A stretch of 64,000 nucleotides of DNA from NCBI RefSeq assembly GCF_007971225.1, contig NZ_CP042435.1, forward strand, positions 1,925,501 through 1,989,500, given 5' to 3'. This document shows, in pieces, positions 36,180 through 45,588 of this stretch. A program made the position numbers and the translations under genes. The DNA is from Panacibacter ginsenosidivorans. GTDB lineage: Bacteria; Bacteroidota; Bacteroidia; Chitinophagales; Chitinophagaceae. A model generated the notes under the pieces. The model had not been told where the DNA came from, made no database searches, and saw nothing but the letters and a program-made list of their open reading frames with translations. Positions within the stretch are counted from its first letter, which is position 1, and each line of letters begins with the position of its first letter.

Positions 36180-36986
36180 TTACTTTATTAACTCACCGTT
36201 TTTAAAAAAGAATTTGCGTACAAATTTATCTGTTAATGCAGGAATGAATTTATTGAATAGTACCGTGCGTTTATCGCCAGATGAAAAAATAAGTGTTCTT
36301 TTTCTTTTCTCAATTGCGTGCAAAATATGTGTGGCACATTCTTCTGCCGTCATTAAACTTCCTTCATCAAGGGGTGATGCACCTTGTGGTGTTCCATCTT
36401 TTGTTAATGCAGCATTTCGAATATTGGATGCAGTAAAACCCGGGCAAACCCACATTACATTAACACCTGTTTCGAGCAACTCAGTGCGCAATGCTTCCAT
36501 AAAGCCATTCATTGCAAATTTAGAGGCAGAATATCCTGTACGCCCCGGCAAACCACGAAAACCTGCAATGGAAGAAACTGCAGCTACCGTACCTTTTTGT
36601 TTAAGTATATATGGCAATGCATACTTGGTACAATAAACGGTACCCCAAAAATTAATGTCCATCACTTTATGCATCGTATCAAGCGAGGTATCTGTAAACA
36701 ATGCACGCATAGAAATACCGGCATTATTAATGAGAATATCAACAGTACCGTAGGTTTTTACAACATCTTCCAAAAAAAGTTTGCATTCATTTTCGTTGCT
36801 CACATCCGTTGCAGAAGTAAACAAAGCTTTCCCTGCATGCGTTTTACCAAGCTCGTAAAGCTTATCTAAATTTCTAGCACAGGTCGCCACTTTTGCACCT
36901 TGCTGCAATAATGCGTCCACCAGTGCTTTACCAATTCCATCAGAACCACCTGTAACAACAACAACTTTATTATTGAAGAATGACAT
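36180..36986 (-). CDS. Short-chain dehydrogenase/reductase
   Basis: 268 residues from the ATG at 36986 (MSFFNNKVVVVTGGSDGIGKAL); longer in-frame extensions run into the promoter region and are rejected. NAD(P)-binding TGGSDGIG, the NAG motif (ILINNAGISM) and the catalytic Ser-Tyr-Lys set (VSSIAGFRG, GYSASKFAM) are present, followed by VCPGFTASNIR. The substrate is unknown. First gene of a two-gene unit with the SAM hydrolase. Confidence 0.9.
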   Translation of the reverse strand: MSFFNNKVVVVTGGSDGIGKALVDALLQQGAKVATCARNLDKLYELGKTHAGKALFTSATDVSNENECKLFLEDVVKTYGTVDILINNAGISMRALFTDTSLDTMHKVMDINFWGTVYCTKYALPYILKQKGTVAAVSSIAGFRGLPGRTGYSASKFAMNGFMEALRTELLETGVNVMWVCPGFTASNIRNAALTKDGTPQGASPLDEGSLMTAEECATHILHAIEKRKRTLIFSSGDKRTVLFNKFIPALTDKFVRKFFFKNGELIK

Positions 36987-37070
36987 ATAAAATATATATG
37001 CACAAAAGTAACTGTTAATACAATGACTGAAAATGCTTTTACGATTTTCACATTTTCTCTGTAAAGAATT

Positions 37071-37120
37071 TTTTTGGTATCCAACTGCAAACCATATGGC
37101 GTCTTCGTTGCGTCGCATTA
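37071..37120 (+). repeat. Interspersed repeat, left half, core decayed
   Basis: T-run, ATCCAACTGCA, ATGGCGTCTTC, then the first half of core A (GTTGCGTCGCA) at 37107-37117 before the match fades. Opens the bracket around tRNA-Lys. Confidence 0.8.
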
Positions 37121-37203
37121 CGTTCATCTGCAATACATACATGATACTTTTATGAAAGTGTATTTACGTACTTATCGCCTGCAGGAAAAAAACAGTTTAA
37201 AAA

Positions 37204-37234
37204 TTTGGGCGATTGATGTTTTAACCTATTTTTG
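37204..37234 (+). promoter_or_regulatory. Promoter for tRNA-Lys
   Basis: -33 TTTG at 37204-37207, 19-base spacer, -7 TATTTTTG at 37227-37234, an exact consensus match about 39 bases before the mature tRNA. Confidence 0.8.
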
Positions 37235-37272
37235 CACTCCCAAAACAAAAGGGGTGCTGTAAAGCAATAGGA

Positions 37273-37345
37273 GATTCCGTAGCTCAGTTGGTAGAGCAAT
37301 ACACTTTTAATGTATGGGTCTTGGGTTCGAGTCCCAACGGGATCA
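37273..37345 (+). tRNA. tRNA-Lys (anticodon TTT)
   Basis: 73 bases. Acceptor arms GATTCCG/CGGGATC pair with one G-T, the D-arm is GCTCAGTTGGTAGAGC, the anticodon stem ATACA/TGTAT encloses CTTTTAA (anticodon TTT), and the T-arm is TTGGGTTCGAGTCCCAA. CCA is not encoded. It stands alone with its own promoter and terminator and lies between a left and a right half-element. Confidence 0.97.
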
Positions 37346-37355
37346 CAACTAAAGG

Positions 37356-37384
37356 AAGACTGTTGTAAATCAACGGTCTTTTTT
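37356..37384 (+). terminator. Terminator after tRNA-Lys
   Basis: AAGAC/GTCTT and GTTG/CAAC stems with a 5-base loop, followed by a T-run of six. Confidence 0.85.
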
Positions 37385-37545
37385 GTTTTATTACCTAGCA
37401 ACAAGTTCACCTGTTGGCCGCAATCCGTTCAATCATTGAGTAAGATTGATCTTACCAATATATGCAAGGCCTCCATGCATTAAAAGCTCATCTAAATATT
37501 ATCGATAATTATAAATCACTGGGCTTGTTAAATATGGCTCCGAAC

Positions 37546-37605
37546 GTACAAGTGAGTGACACAACAAGCGATGCCATAAAATACGAAAGCTTGTAAAATA
37601 AAAAA
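37546..37605 (-). repeat. Interspersed repeat, right half, core B
   Basis: Core B reversed at 37546-37565, AAGCGATGCCATAAAATACG, AAGCTTGTAAAATAAAAAA. Nothing else was seen in the gap 37385-37681. Confidence 0.92.
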
Positions 37606-37681
37606 GCAGAACCATTTTCCAAAAGCAAATACTTTCGCTACTTTTCGTCACTGAAACAATCAGCAAACATAACTCGTCACA

Positions 37682-39751
37682 ATGCGTAGCTATTTCAAAA
37701 TAAAAAGTTTCATCATTGCAGGAATCTGCATTATAACAAGTTTACTATTCATTAATTGGGGAAAACCGATCGATGAATCAGTAACTGTTGTAAAAAGAAT
37801 TACAATTAAGTCCACTAATAAATTCTATATTTCTAACAAAGCACCGTTGCAGCCAGACCAATTTATAAAATTGCCTGCTGGAAGCATTAAAGCAGAAGGC
37901 TGGATCTTGAAATATTTAGAATTACAAAGAGATGGATTAACGGGCCATCTTGGTGAAATAAGTGCATGGCTCGACAAGAATGACAATGCATGGTTTAGTG
38001 GCACGGGCAAAGGAGATCATGGCTGGGAAGAAGTTCCATATTGGCTAAAAGGTTACGGCGATCTTGGTTATGAATTGCATGATGAAAAAATAATTGCTGA
38101 AACAAAAGCATGGCTCGATAAAGTTTTTCAAAGCCAGCAGCCCAACGGTTATTTTGGGCCGACCTTTAAACAAAATGATTATACAGACCTGTGGCCAAAC
38201 ATGATCATGTTATGGACAATGCAATCTTATTATGAATACAGCAATGATCCTCGTGTTATTCCGTTCATGACAAAATATTTTAAATGGCAAACAACAGTTC
38301 CGGATAATAAATTATTACAAACCTATTGGGAGAACAGCCGCGGTGGAGATAATTTATATAGCATTTACTGGTTGTACAATCGTACGGGTGAAAAATGGTT
38401 GCTTGATCTTGCCAATAAAATTCACAATAACACAGCAGACTGGACTCAACAAAATAATCTTCCCAACTGGCACAATGTAAATGTTGCGCAATGCTTTCGT
38501 GAACCCGCAACTTATTTTTTGCAGTCAAAAGATAGTAGTTTTCTAAATGCAACTTATACAGATTTTCATCTCATAAGAAATATTTACGGACAGGTGCCCG
38601 GTGGCATGTTTGGCGCAGATGAAAATGCACGGAAAGGTTATGATGATCCCCGCCAGGCTGTTGAAACATGCGGCATGGTGGAGCAAATGGCATCAGATGA
38701 ATTATTAATAGGCATCACCGGAGATCCAATGTGGGCAGATAATTGCGAGGATGTTGCTTTCAATACTTATCCTGCTGCAGTAATGCCTGACTTTAAAGGG
38801 CTTCGTTATCTTACTGCGCCCAATATGGTTATCAGTGATAGCAAGAATCATTCACCCGGCATACAAAATGAAAGACCATTCTTAATGATGAATCCTTTTA
38901 GCAGCCGCTGTTGTCAGCATAATCATTCACAAGGTTGGCCGTATTATGCAGAACATCTTTGGATGGCAACACCTGATAACGGTCTTGCAGCAATTTTATA
39001 CAACAGTAGTGAAGTAACTGCAAAAGTTGGCAATAATAAAGAGGTTAGCTTAAAGCAAACTACCAATTACCCTTTCGACGAAAACATAACCATCAACATT
39101 ACCGATGCAAATGCTGTTGAATTTCCTTTGTACATGCGTATTCCGGGTTGGTGTACCGGTGCTTCAATAAAAATAAATGGCCAACACGTTGATATTACGC
39201 CAGGGGCAGGTTCATATGTGCGCGTTGAAAGAAAATGGAAAACAGGAGACAAAATCGAAATATTTTTCCCTATGCATGTAACGGTTCGCATATGGGATAA
39301 AAATAAAAACAGTGCAAGTGTAAATTATGGGCCGCTTACTTTCTCTTTGAAAATAGATGAAGTATACAAACTTATAGACAGTAAGCAAGCAGTTGCATGG
39401 GATTCTAAATGGCAGGCAAATGCAGATCAAAGTAAATGGCCGGCTTATGAAATTTATCCAGCCTCCATGTGGAATTATGGTTTGACGCTTAATGATCAAC
39501 CACTCGATCAGCAATTTGAAATAATAAAGAAAGCATGGCCCGCAAATAATTTTCCTTTTACACAAAATGATGTGCCCATCATGTTAAAAGCAAAAGGTAA
39601 ATTAATTCCTGAGTGGACATTAGATAAATATGGTTTGTGCGATACATTACCACAAAGTCCTGTGGCAGTTACCACAAAAGAAACAGACATAACTTTAATA
39701 CCAATGGGTGCAGCAAGGTTAAGAATATCATCATTCCCTGTGGTAAAGTAA
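37682..39751 (+). CDS. GH127 / DUF1680 family glycoside hydrolase (beta-L-arabinofuranosidase-like)
   Basis: 689 residues. One N-terminal hydrophobic segment (about 10-27) serves as signal or anchor. The (alpha/alpha) barrel shows PAGSIKAEGWILKYLELQRDGLTGHL, EEVPYWLKGYGDLGY, ETCGMVEQM and SRCCQHNHSQGWPYYAEHLW. In the characterised GH127 enzyme a Glu and a Cys of a zinc-bound cluster are catalytic; Glu in CGMVEQ and the CC pair are candidates. It should release L-arabinofuranose or a similar sugar from plant polysaccharide or glycoprotein. First of three carbohydrate genes read in the same direction. Confidence 0.85.
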   Translation: MRSYFKIKSFIIAGICIITSLLFINWGKPIDESVTVVKRITIKSTNKFYISNKAPLQPDQFIKLPAGSIKAEGWILKYLELQRDGLTGHLGEISAWLDKNDNAWFSGTGKGDHGWEEVPYWLKGYGDLGYELHDEKIIAETKAWLDKVFQSQQPNGYFGPTFKQNDYTDLWPNMIMLWTMQSYYEYSNDPRVIPFMTKYFKWQTTVPDNKLLQTYWENSRGGDNLYSIYWLYNRTGEKWLLDLANKIHNNTADWTQQNNLPNWHNVNVAQCFREPATYFLQSKDSSFLNATYTDFHLIRNIYGQVPGGMFGADENARKGYDDPRQAVETCGMVEQMASDELLIGITGDPMWADNCEDVAFNTYPAAVMPDFKGLRYLTAPNMVISDSKNHSPGIQNERPFLMMNPFSSRCCQHNHSQGWPYYAEHLWMATPDNGLAAILYNSSEVTAKVGNNKEVSLKQTTNYPFDENITINITDANAVEFPLYMRIPGWCTGASIKINGQHVDITPGAGSYVRVERKWKTGDKIEIFFPMHVTVRIWDKNKNSASVNYGPLTFSLKIDEVYKLIDSKQAVAWDSKWQANADQSKWPAYEIYPASMWNYGLTLNDQPLDQQFEIIKKAWPANNFPFTQNDVPIMLKAKGKLIPEWTLDKYGLCDTLPQSPVAVTTKETDITLIPMGAARLRISSFPVVK

Positions 39752-39754
39752 AAG

Positions 39755-39818
39755 TTATTTGTTTCTTTGACCACGCAACTGAATAAATATTAAGCATCGT
39801 TGCGTCGCACACTTGTAC
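39755..39818 (+). repeat. Interspersed repeat, left half, core A variant
   Basis: ATTAAGCATC block then core A (CACACTTGTAC variant) at 39799-39818. Opens the outer bracket closed at 44360. Confidence 0.88.
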
Positions 39819-39887
39819 TGATGGATCTTTATGCAGCAAAACACAACAACATAAAATGAAACTTGAAACAAACTAATAGAAACGATC

Positions 39888-40955
39888 ATGAAGAAATCAA
39901 CGATGTTACTTGCCCTGACATTTTTTTTATTGTTCTCAAAAATAAATGCGCAAAAAGAACGTGCAGTATGGAGTAAGGAAAAAGCAAATGAATGGTATAG
40001 TAAACAAGGTTGGATTCGCGGATGTAATTTTATTCCAAGCACCGCCATCAATCAACTGGAGATGTGGCAGCAGGAAACCTTCGATCCCACAACCATCGAT
40101 CGTGAATTGGGTTATGCAGCAGGCATTGGTTTAAATGCTATGCGCGTCTTTCTTCATCACCTTGCATGGGAAATAGATCCTGATGGATTCAAACAAAGAG
40201 TGAATGAATATCTTGCTATTGCAGATAAACATCACATCAAAACAATCTTTGTTTTTTTTGATGATTGTTGGGATGCAAACTATGCAGCAGGCAAGCAAAG
40301 AGACCCAAAGCCAGGTGTCCACAACTCAGGCTGGGTACAGGATCCGGGGAAATTACTTTCAGATATAGATCCTGAAGCAATTGTTACGCTTGAGAAATAT
40401 GTAAAAGATATTCTTACAACTTTCAAAAATGATAAACGCATTTTGTTGTGGGATGTTTACAACGAACCAGGAAATAGCAACTATAAAAGCAAGAGCCTTC
40501 CTTTGCTTGCAAAAGTATTTTCATGGGGCAGGCAAATAAATCCTGATCAGCCCTTATCGTCTGGTGTTTGGGCACCGGATCTTACAGAATTAAACACTTT
40601 CCAGTTAAAGAATTCAGATGTTATCACGTATCACAATTACAGCGATGAGAAAGAACATGCAATGGTTATCGATTCATTGAAAAAATATGGTCGCCCGATG
40701 ATCTGCACGGAGTATATGGCGCGTACACGTGGCAGCCGTTTTGCCAACATCATGCCGCTGCTCAAACAAAATAATGTTGGTGCTATCAACTGGGGTTTTG
40801 TGTCTGGCAAAACAAATACCATTTATGCATGGGACACGCCAATGCCTGATGGAAGCGAGCCAAAAGTTTGGTTTCATGATATATTCCGTAAAGATGGAAC
40901 GCCTTACAGCGAAGATGAAATAAAACTCATCAAATCTTTAACAGGAAAGAAATAA
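39888..40955 (+). CDS. GH5-like glycoside hydrolase, exported
   Basis: 355 residues with a signal peptide ending at NA-Q (about 22). A TIM-barrel of the cellulase-like type: GWIRGCNFIPSTAINQLEMWQ, LNAMRVFLHHLAWE, and two expected catalytic glutamates, Glu193 in DVYNEPGNS and Glu275 in ICTEYMART. Homologues are often annotated 1,4-beta-xylanase without proof. Likely periplasmic, acting on oligosaccharides together with the GH127-type and DUF4965 proteins on either side. Confidence 0.85.
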   Translation: MKKSTMLLALTFFLLFSKINAQKERAVWSKEKANEWYSKQGWIRGCNFIPSTAINQLEMWQQETFDPTTIDRELGYAAGIGLNAMRVFLHHLAWEIDPDGFKQRVNEYLAIADKHHIKTIFVFFDDCWDANYAAGKQRDPKPGVHNSGWVQDPGKLLSDIDPEAIVTLEKYVKDILTTFKNDKRILLWDVYNEPGNSNYKSKSLPLLAKVFSWGRQINPDQPLSSGVWAPDLTELNTFQLKNSDVITYHNYSDEKEHAMVIDSLKKYGRPMICTEYMARTRGSRFANIMPLLKQNNVGAINWGFVSGKTNTIYAWDTPMPDGSEPKVWFHDIFRKDGTPYSEDEIKLIKSLTGKK

Positions 40956-40965
40956 TTGAATAAAA

Positions 40966-41110
40966 ATTTTTATGAGCCCAACATTTGAATAAGTATTTAG
41001 CATCGTTGCGTCGCACTCTTGTACGCTTTGTTCATTAATGATCAGAACGATGAAGTGAGTGACACAACAGGCGATGACCAAAGAACAAAAAGCTGACCAC
41101 AAAAAAATAT
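40966..41110. repeat. Interspersed repeat, full element (A/B), short loop
   Basis: TTTTTATGAGCCCAAC, core A at 41005-41024, 24-base loop GCTTTGTTCATTAATGATCA..., core B variant reversed at 41049-41068, GGCGATGACC, AAAAAGCTGACC. It is the most compact complete copy; the core-to-core segment of 64 bases folds as an imperfect hairpin. Confidence 0.95.
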
Positions 41111-41113
41111 AAA

Positions 41114-43564
41114 ATGAATTTCAAAACACTTACAAAAACATTCGGTTGTTTAATTTTTTCTCAACAGATTTTTGCGCAGGTAAATAAAGCACCTGCTTAT
41201 CCATTAATATCTCACGATCCGTATTTTAGCGTGTGGTCATTTACAGACAAGCTAACGGAATCTCCAACAAAACATTGGACGGGCGCTGAACAGCCATTGC
41301 TTGGATTTATAAAAGTAGATGGGAATATTTACAGGTTCATTGGTAAAGAATCTGCGCCACTAAAAACTGTTCTTGCAACAGGAGAAGAAAAAGGTTACAG
41401 CGTAAAATATGTTTCTGAAAGACCTGCAGAAGGCTGGATGAGCGCGGATTTTGACGATAGCAAATGGAAGACAACACAAGCGCCTTTTGGTAATGATGAA
41501 ACTGCAAAAACAAACTGGACAATCGGTGACATTTGGGTTAGAAGAAATTTTACTTTGAATGGTGTAAACATAAATAAACTCTTTTTACAGATCCGTCACG
41601 ATGAAGATGTAGAAGTTTATCTTAATGGAACGGAAATATATAATTGCAATTGCTGGAATGGAAAACTGGAAAATTTTTTAATGGATGACGCAGTAAAAAG
41701 CAGATTGAAAAAGGGAAATAATGTTCTTGCAATGCATTGTAAAAATACTGTTGGCAATTCATGGCTTGATGCAGGTTTTGCAGATGAACCAAAGATTGCT
41801 GCAGCAAAAAGTGTAATAGACGCAGTTCAAAATTCTGTTGATGTTACTGCAACACAAACAAAATATTCATTTACATGTGGTGCAATAAATGTCGATCTTT
41901 CGTTTATCAATCCTTTGATCATTACAGATATTGATCAATTATCAAAACCTGTTTCTTACATTTCATTCAACCTAAAATCGAATGACGGCAAAGCGCATGA
42001 TGCACAGGTCTATTTTGGCACATCAACTGATCTTGCAGTGAATGTTCCTTCGCAAACCGTAACTGCAAAGAATTATACTTCAGGTGATCTGAACATTTTA
42101 AAAGCAGGAACCACAGAACAAGCTATTCTCAAAAAGAAAGGAGATGATCTGCGTATTGACTGGGGATATGTGTATGTAAGTGTTCCAAAATCTTTGAATG
42201 CTGTACAAACAATAAGTGCATCGATATCTCCGGTTACAGCTTTTACTCCAGCTAAGGTCAATCTTACAACGGGCAAAAGCTTGTGGTTAAATACCATCAT
42301 CCCTTTTGGCAAGATAAATGATGCAGCAGAAAAAGTTATTATGCTTGCATATGATGATATCGATGCAATACAATACTTTCAACAGAATTTAAAAGCATGG
42401 TGGAAAGAAGATGCATCAGCAAATATTGAAAAGGAATTATCAAACGCTGCGACTAATTATTCTTCTATACTTCAGAAATGCGAAGCAACTGATAAAATGA
42501 TTTATGATGATGCGATAAAAGCCGGCGGCGAAACTTATGCAAAACTTTGTGTAATGGCATACAGGCAATCGATCTCTGCACATAAAGTTTTAAAAAGTCC
42601 ACAGGGAGAAATTTTATTTTTGTCAAAAGAAAATTTCAGCAACGGTTCTATTAATACAGTTGATGTAACTTATCCATCGGCGCCTTTATACCTTGCTTAT
42701 AATCCTGAACTACTAAAGGGGATGTTGAATGGAATTTTCTATTACAGTGAAAGTGGTAAATGGACGAAACCTTTTGCTGCGCATGATCTTGGTACATATC
42801 CTTTAGCAAATGGGCAAACATACGGAGAAGACATGCCTGTTGAAGAATGTGGTAATATGGTTTGTCTTACAGGAGCTATTGTAAAAGCTGAAGGCAATGC
42901 TGATTATGCAAAAAAGCATTGGAAAACATTAAGCACATGGGTTGATTTTCTTGTGAAAGAAGGTCTTGACCCAGCCAATCAATTATGCACAGATGATTTT
43001 GCGGGTCATCTTGCACGCAATGCAAACCTCGCAGTAAAAGCAATTTGCGGTGTCGGCGCTTATGCAATGATGGCTGATATGATCGGCGAAAAAGATACTG
43101 CCGTAAAATATAATGCTGTTGCAAAAGAAATGGCTACAAAATGGATGCAGCTTGCAGATGCAGGAGATCATTACTCACTTACTTTTGATAATAAAAATAC
43201 CTGGAGCCAGAAATACAATATGGTTTGGGATAAATTGCTTGGGCTTGATCTTTTTCCCAAAGAGGTTTATGAAAAAGAAATTGCTTATTATTTAACTAAA
43301 CAAAACACTTTTGGTTTACCACTCGATAGCAGGAAGACTTACACAAAATCTGACTGGATCATGTGGACCGCAACACTTGCAGACAATCAAAAAGATTTTA
43401 AAGCATTCATTGATCCTTTATACAAATATGCAACAGAAACACCAACACGTGTTCCTTTAAGCGATTGGCACGAAACAACAGACGGTAAACAGGTTGGCTT
43501 CCAGGCAAGAAGTGTTGTAGGTGGATATTTTATAAAAGTATTGGCTAATAAATGGCAGAAGTAA
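41114..43564 (+). CDS. DUF4964/DUF5127/DUF4965/DUF1793 protein (glutaminase-like GtaA family)
   Basis: 816 residues with a signal peptide ending at FA-Q (about 22). The order is DUF4964 (PLISHDPYFSVWSF), an inserted jelly-roll carbohydrate-binding-like region (about 100-230; WMSADFDDSKW, RHDEDVEVYLNGTEI), DUF5127 (about 240-400), DUF4965 (about 400-580; MAYRQSISAHKVL, FSNGSINTVDVTYPSAPLYL) and DUF1793 (about 580-815; EECGNMVCL). Fungal relatives were described as glutaminases, but the architecture resembles glycosidases. Exported; substrate unknown. It lies beside GH genes, which favours a glycan role. Confidence 0.82.
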   Translation: MNFKTLTKTFGCLIFSQQIFAQVNKAPAYPLISHDPYFSVWSFTDKLTESPTKHWTGAEQPLLGFIKVDGNIYRFIGKESAPLKTVLATGEEKGYSVKYVSERPAEGWMSADFDDSKWKTTQAPFGNDETAKTNWTIGDIWVRRNFTLNGVNINKLFLQIRHDEDVEVYLNGTEIYNCNCWNGKLENFLMDDAVKSRLKKGNNVLAMHCKNTVGNSWLDAGFADEPKIAAAKSVIDAVQNSVDVTATQTKYSFTCGAINVDLSFINPLIITDIDQLSKPVSYISFNLKSNDGKAHDAQVYFGTSTDLAVNVPSQTVTAKNYTSGDLNILKAGTTEQAILKKKGDDLRIDWGYVYVSVPKSLNAVQTISASISPVTAFTPAKVNLTTGKSLWLNTIIPFGKINDAAEKVIMLAYDDIDAIQYFQQNLKAWWKEDASANIEKELSNAATNYSSILQKCEATDKMIYDDAIKAGGETYAKLCVMAYRQSISAHKVLKSPQGEILFLSKENFSNGSINTVDVTYPSAPLYLAYNPELLKGMLNGIFYYSESGKWTKPFAAHDLGTYPLANGQTYGEDMPVEECGNMVCLTGAIVKAEGNADYAKKHWKTLSTWVDFLVKEGLDPANQLCTDDFAGHLARNANLAVKAICGVGAYAMMADMIGEKDTAVKYNAVAKEMATKWMQLADAGDHYSLTFDNKNTWSQKYNMVWDKLLGLDLFPKEVYEKEIAYYLTKQNTFGLPLDSRKTYTKSDWIMWTATLADNQKDFKAFIDPLYKYATETPTRVPLSDWHETTDGKQVGFQARSVVGGYFIKVLANKWQK

Positions 43565-43580
43565 AATGATCTTGTTCTGT

Positions 43581-43615
43581 AAAAAACAGTAAGTCGTACA
43601 GCTTACTGTTTTTTT
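43581..43615. terminator. Bidirectional terminator
   Basis: 13-base perfect stem AAAAAACAGTAAG/CTTACTGTTTTTT with an 8-base loop, T-runs on both strands. It contains the stop codon of the KDPG aldolase gene. Confidence 0.92.
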
Positions 43616-44268
43616 ATTTTAATCAACAACTTTAATAACTCAGTTGTTTTTTCTTTCAAAAGTTCAGTATTATTTGACGAGAGCATTTCATTTGAAATAA
43701 GTTTACTGCCCATACCTACTGCGCAAACACCCGCAGCGAACCATGCTTTTAAATTTGTGTCAGTCGCTTCTACGCCGCCTGTTGGCATAAATAACATACC
43801 AGGGAATAATTCCTTTACAGCACTTACAAAAGCAGGCTGCAATAACTGGCCCGGGAATAATTTTACCAGTTTACAACCGGCCTGTTCTGCTGCATGTATT
43901 TCAGTGGGTGTCATGCAACCCGGTATCCATAGAATTTTCTGCATATAAGCCGTATCGCATACACTGCTGTCAAAAACGGGACTTACTAAAAAGTCTGCAC
44001 CGGCTTCTATAAAATCATTCGCTGCGTTATCTGTTTTTATAGTACCTGCTCCAAGCAAAAGTCCCGGCATATTTGCATTTCTTTCTGCGATCAATGTTTT
44101 GAAATTATGCAATGCCTCTGCACCGCGGTTGGTGAATTCGATCAATCTTATACCCGCATCATACAATGCTTTTGTAATGTTGACACATGTCGTAGCATCA
44201 CTATGATAGAATAACGGCATCACAGCCTGCTCTTTTATTTTACTGATAACATATGCTTCTGTTTCCAT
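43603..44268 (-). CDS. eda: KDPG / KHG aldolase
   Basis: 221 residues. Splits 2-keto-3-deoxy-6-phosphogluconate into pyruvate and glyceraldehyde-3-phosphate. Conserved Glu in LIEFTNRGAEAL, Schiff-base Lys in GCKLVKLFPGQLLQP, and MPTGGVEATDTNLKAWFAAG are all in place. The ATG at 44268 is preferred to a TTG nine bases upstream. Divergent from the KDG kinase gene, so the two consecutive steps of uronate catabolism share one control region. Confidence 0.92.
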   Translation of the reverse strand: METEAYVISKIKEQAVMPLFYHSDATTCVNITKALYDAGIRLIEFTNRGAEALHNFKTLIAERNANMPGLLLGAGTIKTDNAANDFIEAGADFLVSPVFDSSVCDTAYMQKILWIPGCMTPTEIHAAEQAGCKLVKLFPGQLLQPAFVSAVKELFPGMLFMPTGGVEATDTNLKAWFAAGVCAVGMGSKLISNEMLSSNNTELLKEKTTELLKLLIKIKKQ

Positions 44269-44340
44269 GATGGTCAACTATTTTTTCAGCTGGCAATTTA
44301 ATACATAAATATTGCACAGCTATTGATATATAATTCTATT

Positions 44341-44404
44341 GCACAAGAGTGCGACGCAACAGGCGATGACATAAAATACAAAAGTCAGGCCCATAAAAAA
44401 AATT
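44341..44404 (-). repeat. Interspersed repeat, right half, core A
   Basis: Core A reversed (GCACAAGAG variant) at 44341-44360, GGCGATGACATAAAATAC, AAGTCAGGCCCATAAAAAAA. One of the best preserved outer arms. Confidence 0.93.
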
Positions 44405-44430
44405 TATATCATGACATCCTGTTGCATAAC

Positions 44431-44446
44431 TTCAAGGCTCCTTGAA
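44431..44446. promoter_or_regulatory. 16-base palindrome before the KDG kinase gene
   Basis: TTCAAGGCTCCTTGAA, perfect 7-base arms, nine bases before the ATG. It may be an operator or a translation-controlling hairpin. Confidence 0.4.
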
Positions 44447-44454
44447 TAAATTTT

Positions 44455-45489
44455 ATGGCAACAGTGAATACCAATAAGCCGCAACTTATAGCATTCGGCG
44501 AACTGATGCTGAGGCTGCAATGCAACGCCGGCAAGCGTTTCCTGCAATCAACCAGTTATGATACTTATTATGGCGGTGCCGAAGCGAATGTATGTGTGCT
44601 GCTCTCACGGCTTGGCGTAAACGCAGATTTTGTAACGCGTATGCCTGCGAACGATATTGCATTGGCTGCGTTGCAACAATTACGTAGTCATGCAGTAGGC
44701 GCAGAAAACATTGTGTATGGCGGCGATAAACTTGGCATTTATTTCACAGAAGCAGGGAATGCAATGCGGTCTTCGCGTGTTATATATGATCGTGCCGGCT
44801 CATCGTATGCAACCCTGCAACCGGGTATGATCGATTGGAAAAATATTTTAAAAGGCGTTCAATATTTTCATTGGTCCGGTATTGCCGCTGCTGTGTCGCA
44901 GGGAGCTGCAGATGTTTGTGCAGAGGCATTACAGGCTGCACATGAAAATGGTGTTACTATTTCTGCTGACTTTAATCATCGCTCTACATTATGGAAATAT
45001 GGTAAGCAACCAAATGAAATAATGCCCGGTCTTTTACAAAACAGTGAAATAGTTGTGGCCGATCTTGATGCTGCATTTGTTTATTATGGCATTACAACAG
45101 ATAAGCAGGCAAGCACACAAGAGCAATTCAAACAATGTGCAGCAGCACTGCTGCAGAAAATGCCGCGCATGCAATCATTGGCTATGAGCTTTCGGAGAGC
45201 AACAGGCTTAACGCATCATTACTCCGGCGCATTAATGTATAAAGGTCAATATTATTTTACGGATGATTTTCAATTGCCATTTATTACAGATCAGATTGGT
45301 AGCGGAGATGCATTTACTGCAGGAATGTTGTATGGCATTATTCATTCTTTAGACCCGCAAACGATCATCACATTTGCAACGGGCTGTGGTGCACTTAAAC
45401 AAAGCATTGCCGGCGATTGGGCGATCATAACAAAAGAAGAAGTTGAACAGTTTATACAGAACGGAACATCCGGAAGAATCATTCGCTGA
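44455..45489 (+). CDS. kdgK: PfkB family sugar kinase, 2-keto-3-deoxygluconate kinase-like
   Basis: 344 residues. Ribokinase fold: AFGELMLRLQ at the start, YYGGAEANVCVLLSRLG (sugar-binding), and the PfkB anion-hole signature QIGSGDAFTAGMLYG with catalytic Asp. Together with the divergent KDPG aldolase it completes KDG to pyruvate plus glyceraldehyde-3-phosphate. KDG is the substrate inferred from this pairing; other sugar acids are possible. Confidence 0.87.
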   Translation: MATVNTNKPQLIAFGELMLRLQCNAGKRFLQSTSYDTYYGGAEANVCVLLSRLGVNADFVTRMPANDIALAALQQLRSHAVGAENIVYGGDKLGIYFTEAGNAMRSSRVIYDRAGSSYATLQPGMIDWKNILKGVQYFHWSGIAAAVSQGAADVCAEALQAAHENGVTISADFNHRSTLWKYGKQPNEIMPGLLQNSEIVVADLDAAFVYYGITTDKQASTQEQFKQCAAALLQKMPRMQSLAMSFRRATGLTHHYSGALMYKGQYYFTDDFQLPFITDQIGSGDAFTAGMLYGIIHSLDPQTIITFATGCGALKQSIAGDWAIITKEEVEQFIQNGTSGRIIR

Positions 45490-45494
45490 AAATA

Positions 45495-45553
45495 TTTTTT
45501 TGTTACCGGCTGTGGCATTTCATGTCATCGCCTGTTGTGTCACTCACTTGTAC
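45495..45553 (+). repeat. Interspersed repeat, left half, core B
   Basis: T-run, ACCGGCTGTGG, TTTCATGTCATCGCCT, core B at 45534-45553. Opens a long bracket closed at 52207. Confidence 0.93.
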
Positions 45554-45588
45554 TTTTTGAAATAATAGCAACAAAATAATTTATCATC

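Noticed and set aside
36866-37142. N-terminal extension of the short-chain dehydrogenase to 37142
   Set aside because: The extension has no similarity to the family, and the Rossmann motif begins right after the ATG at 36986.
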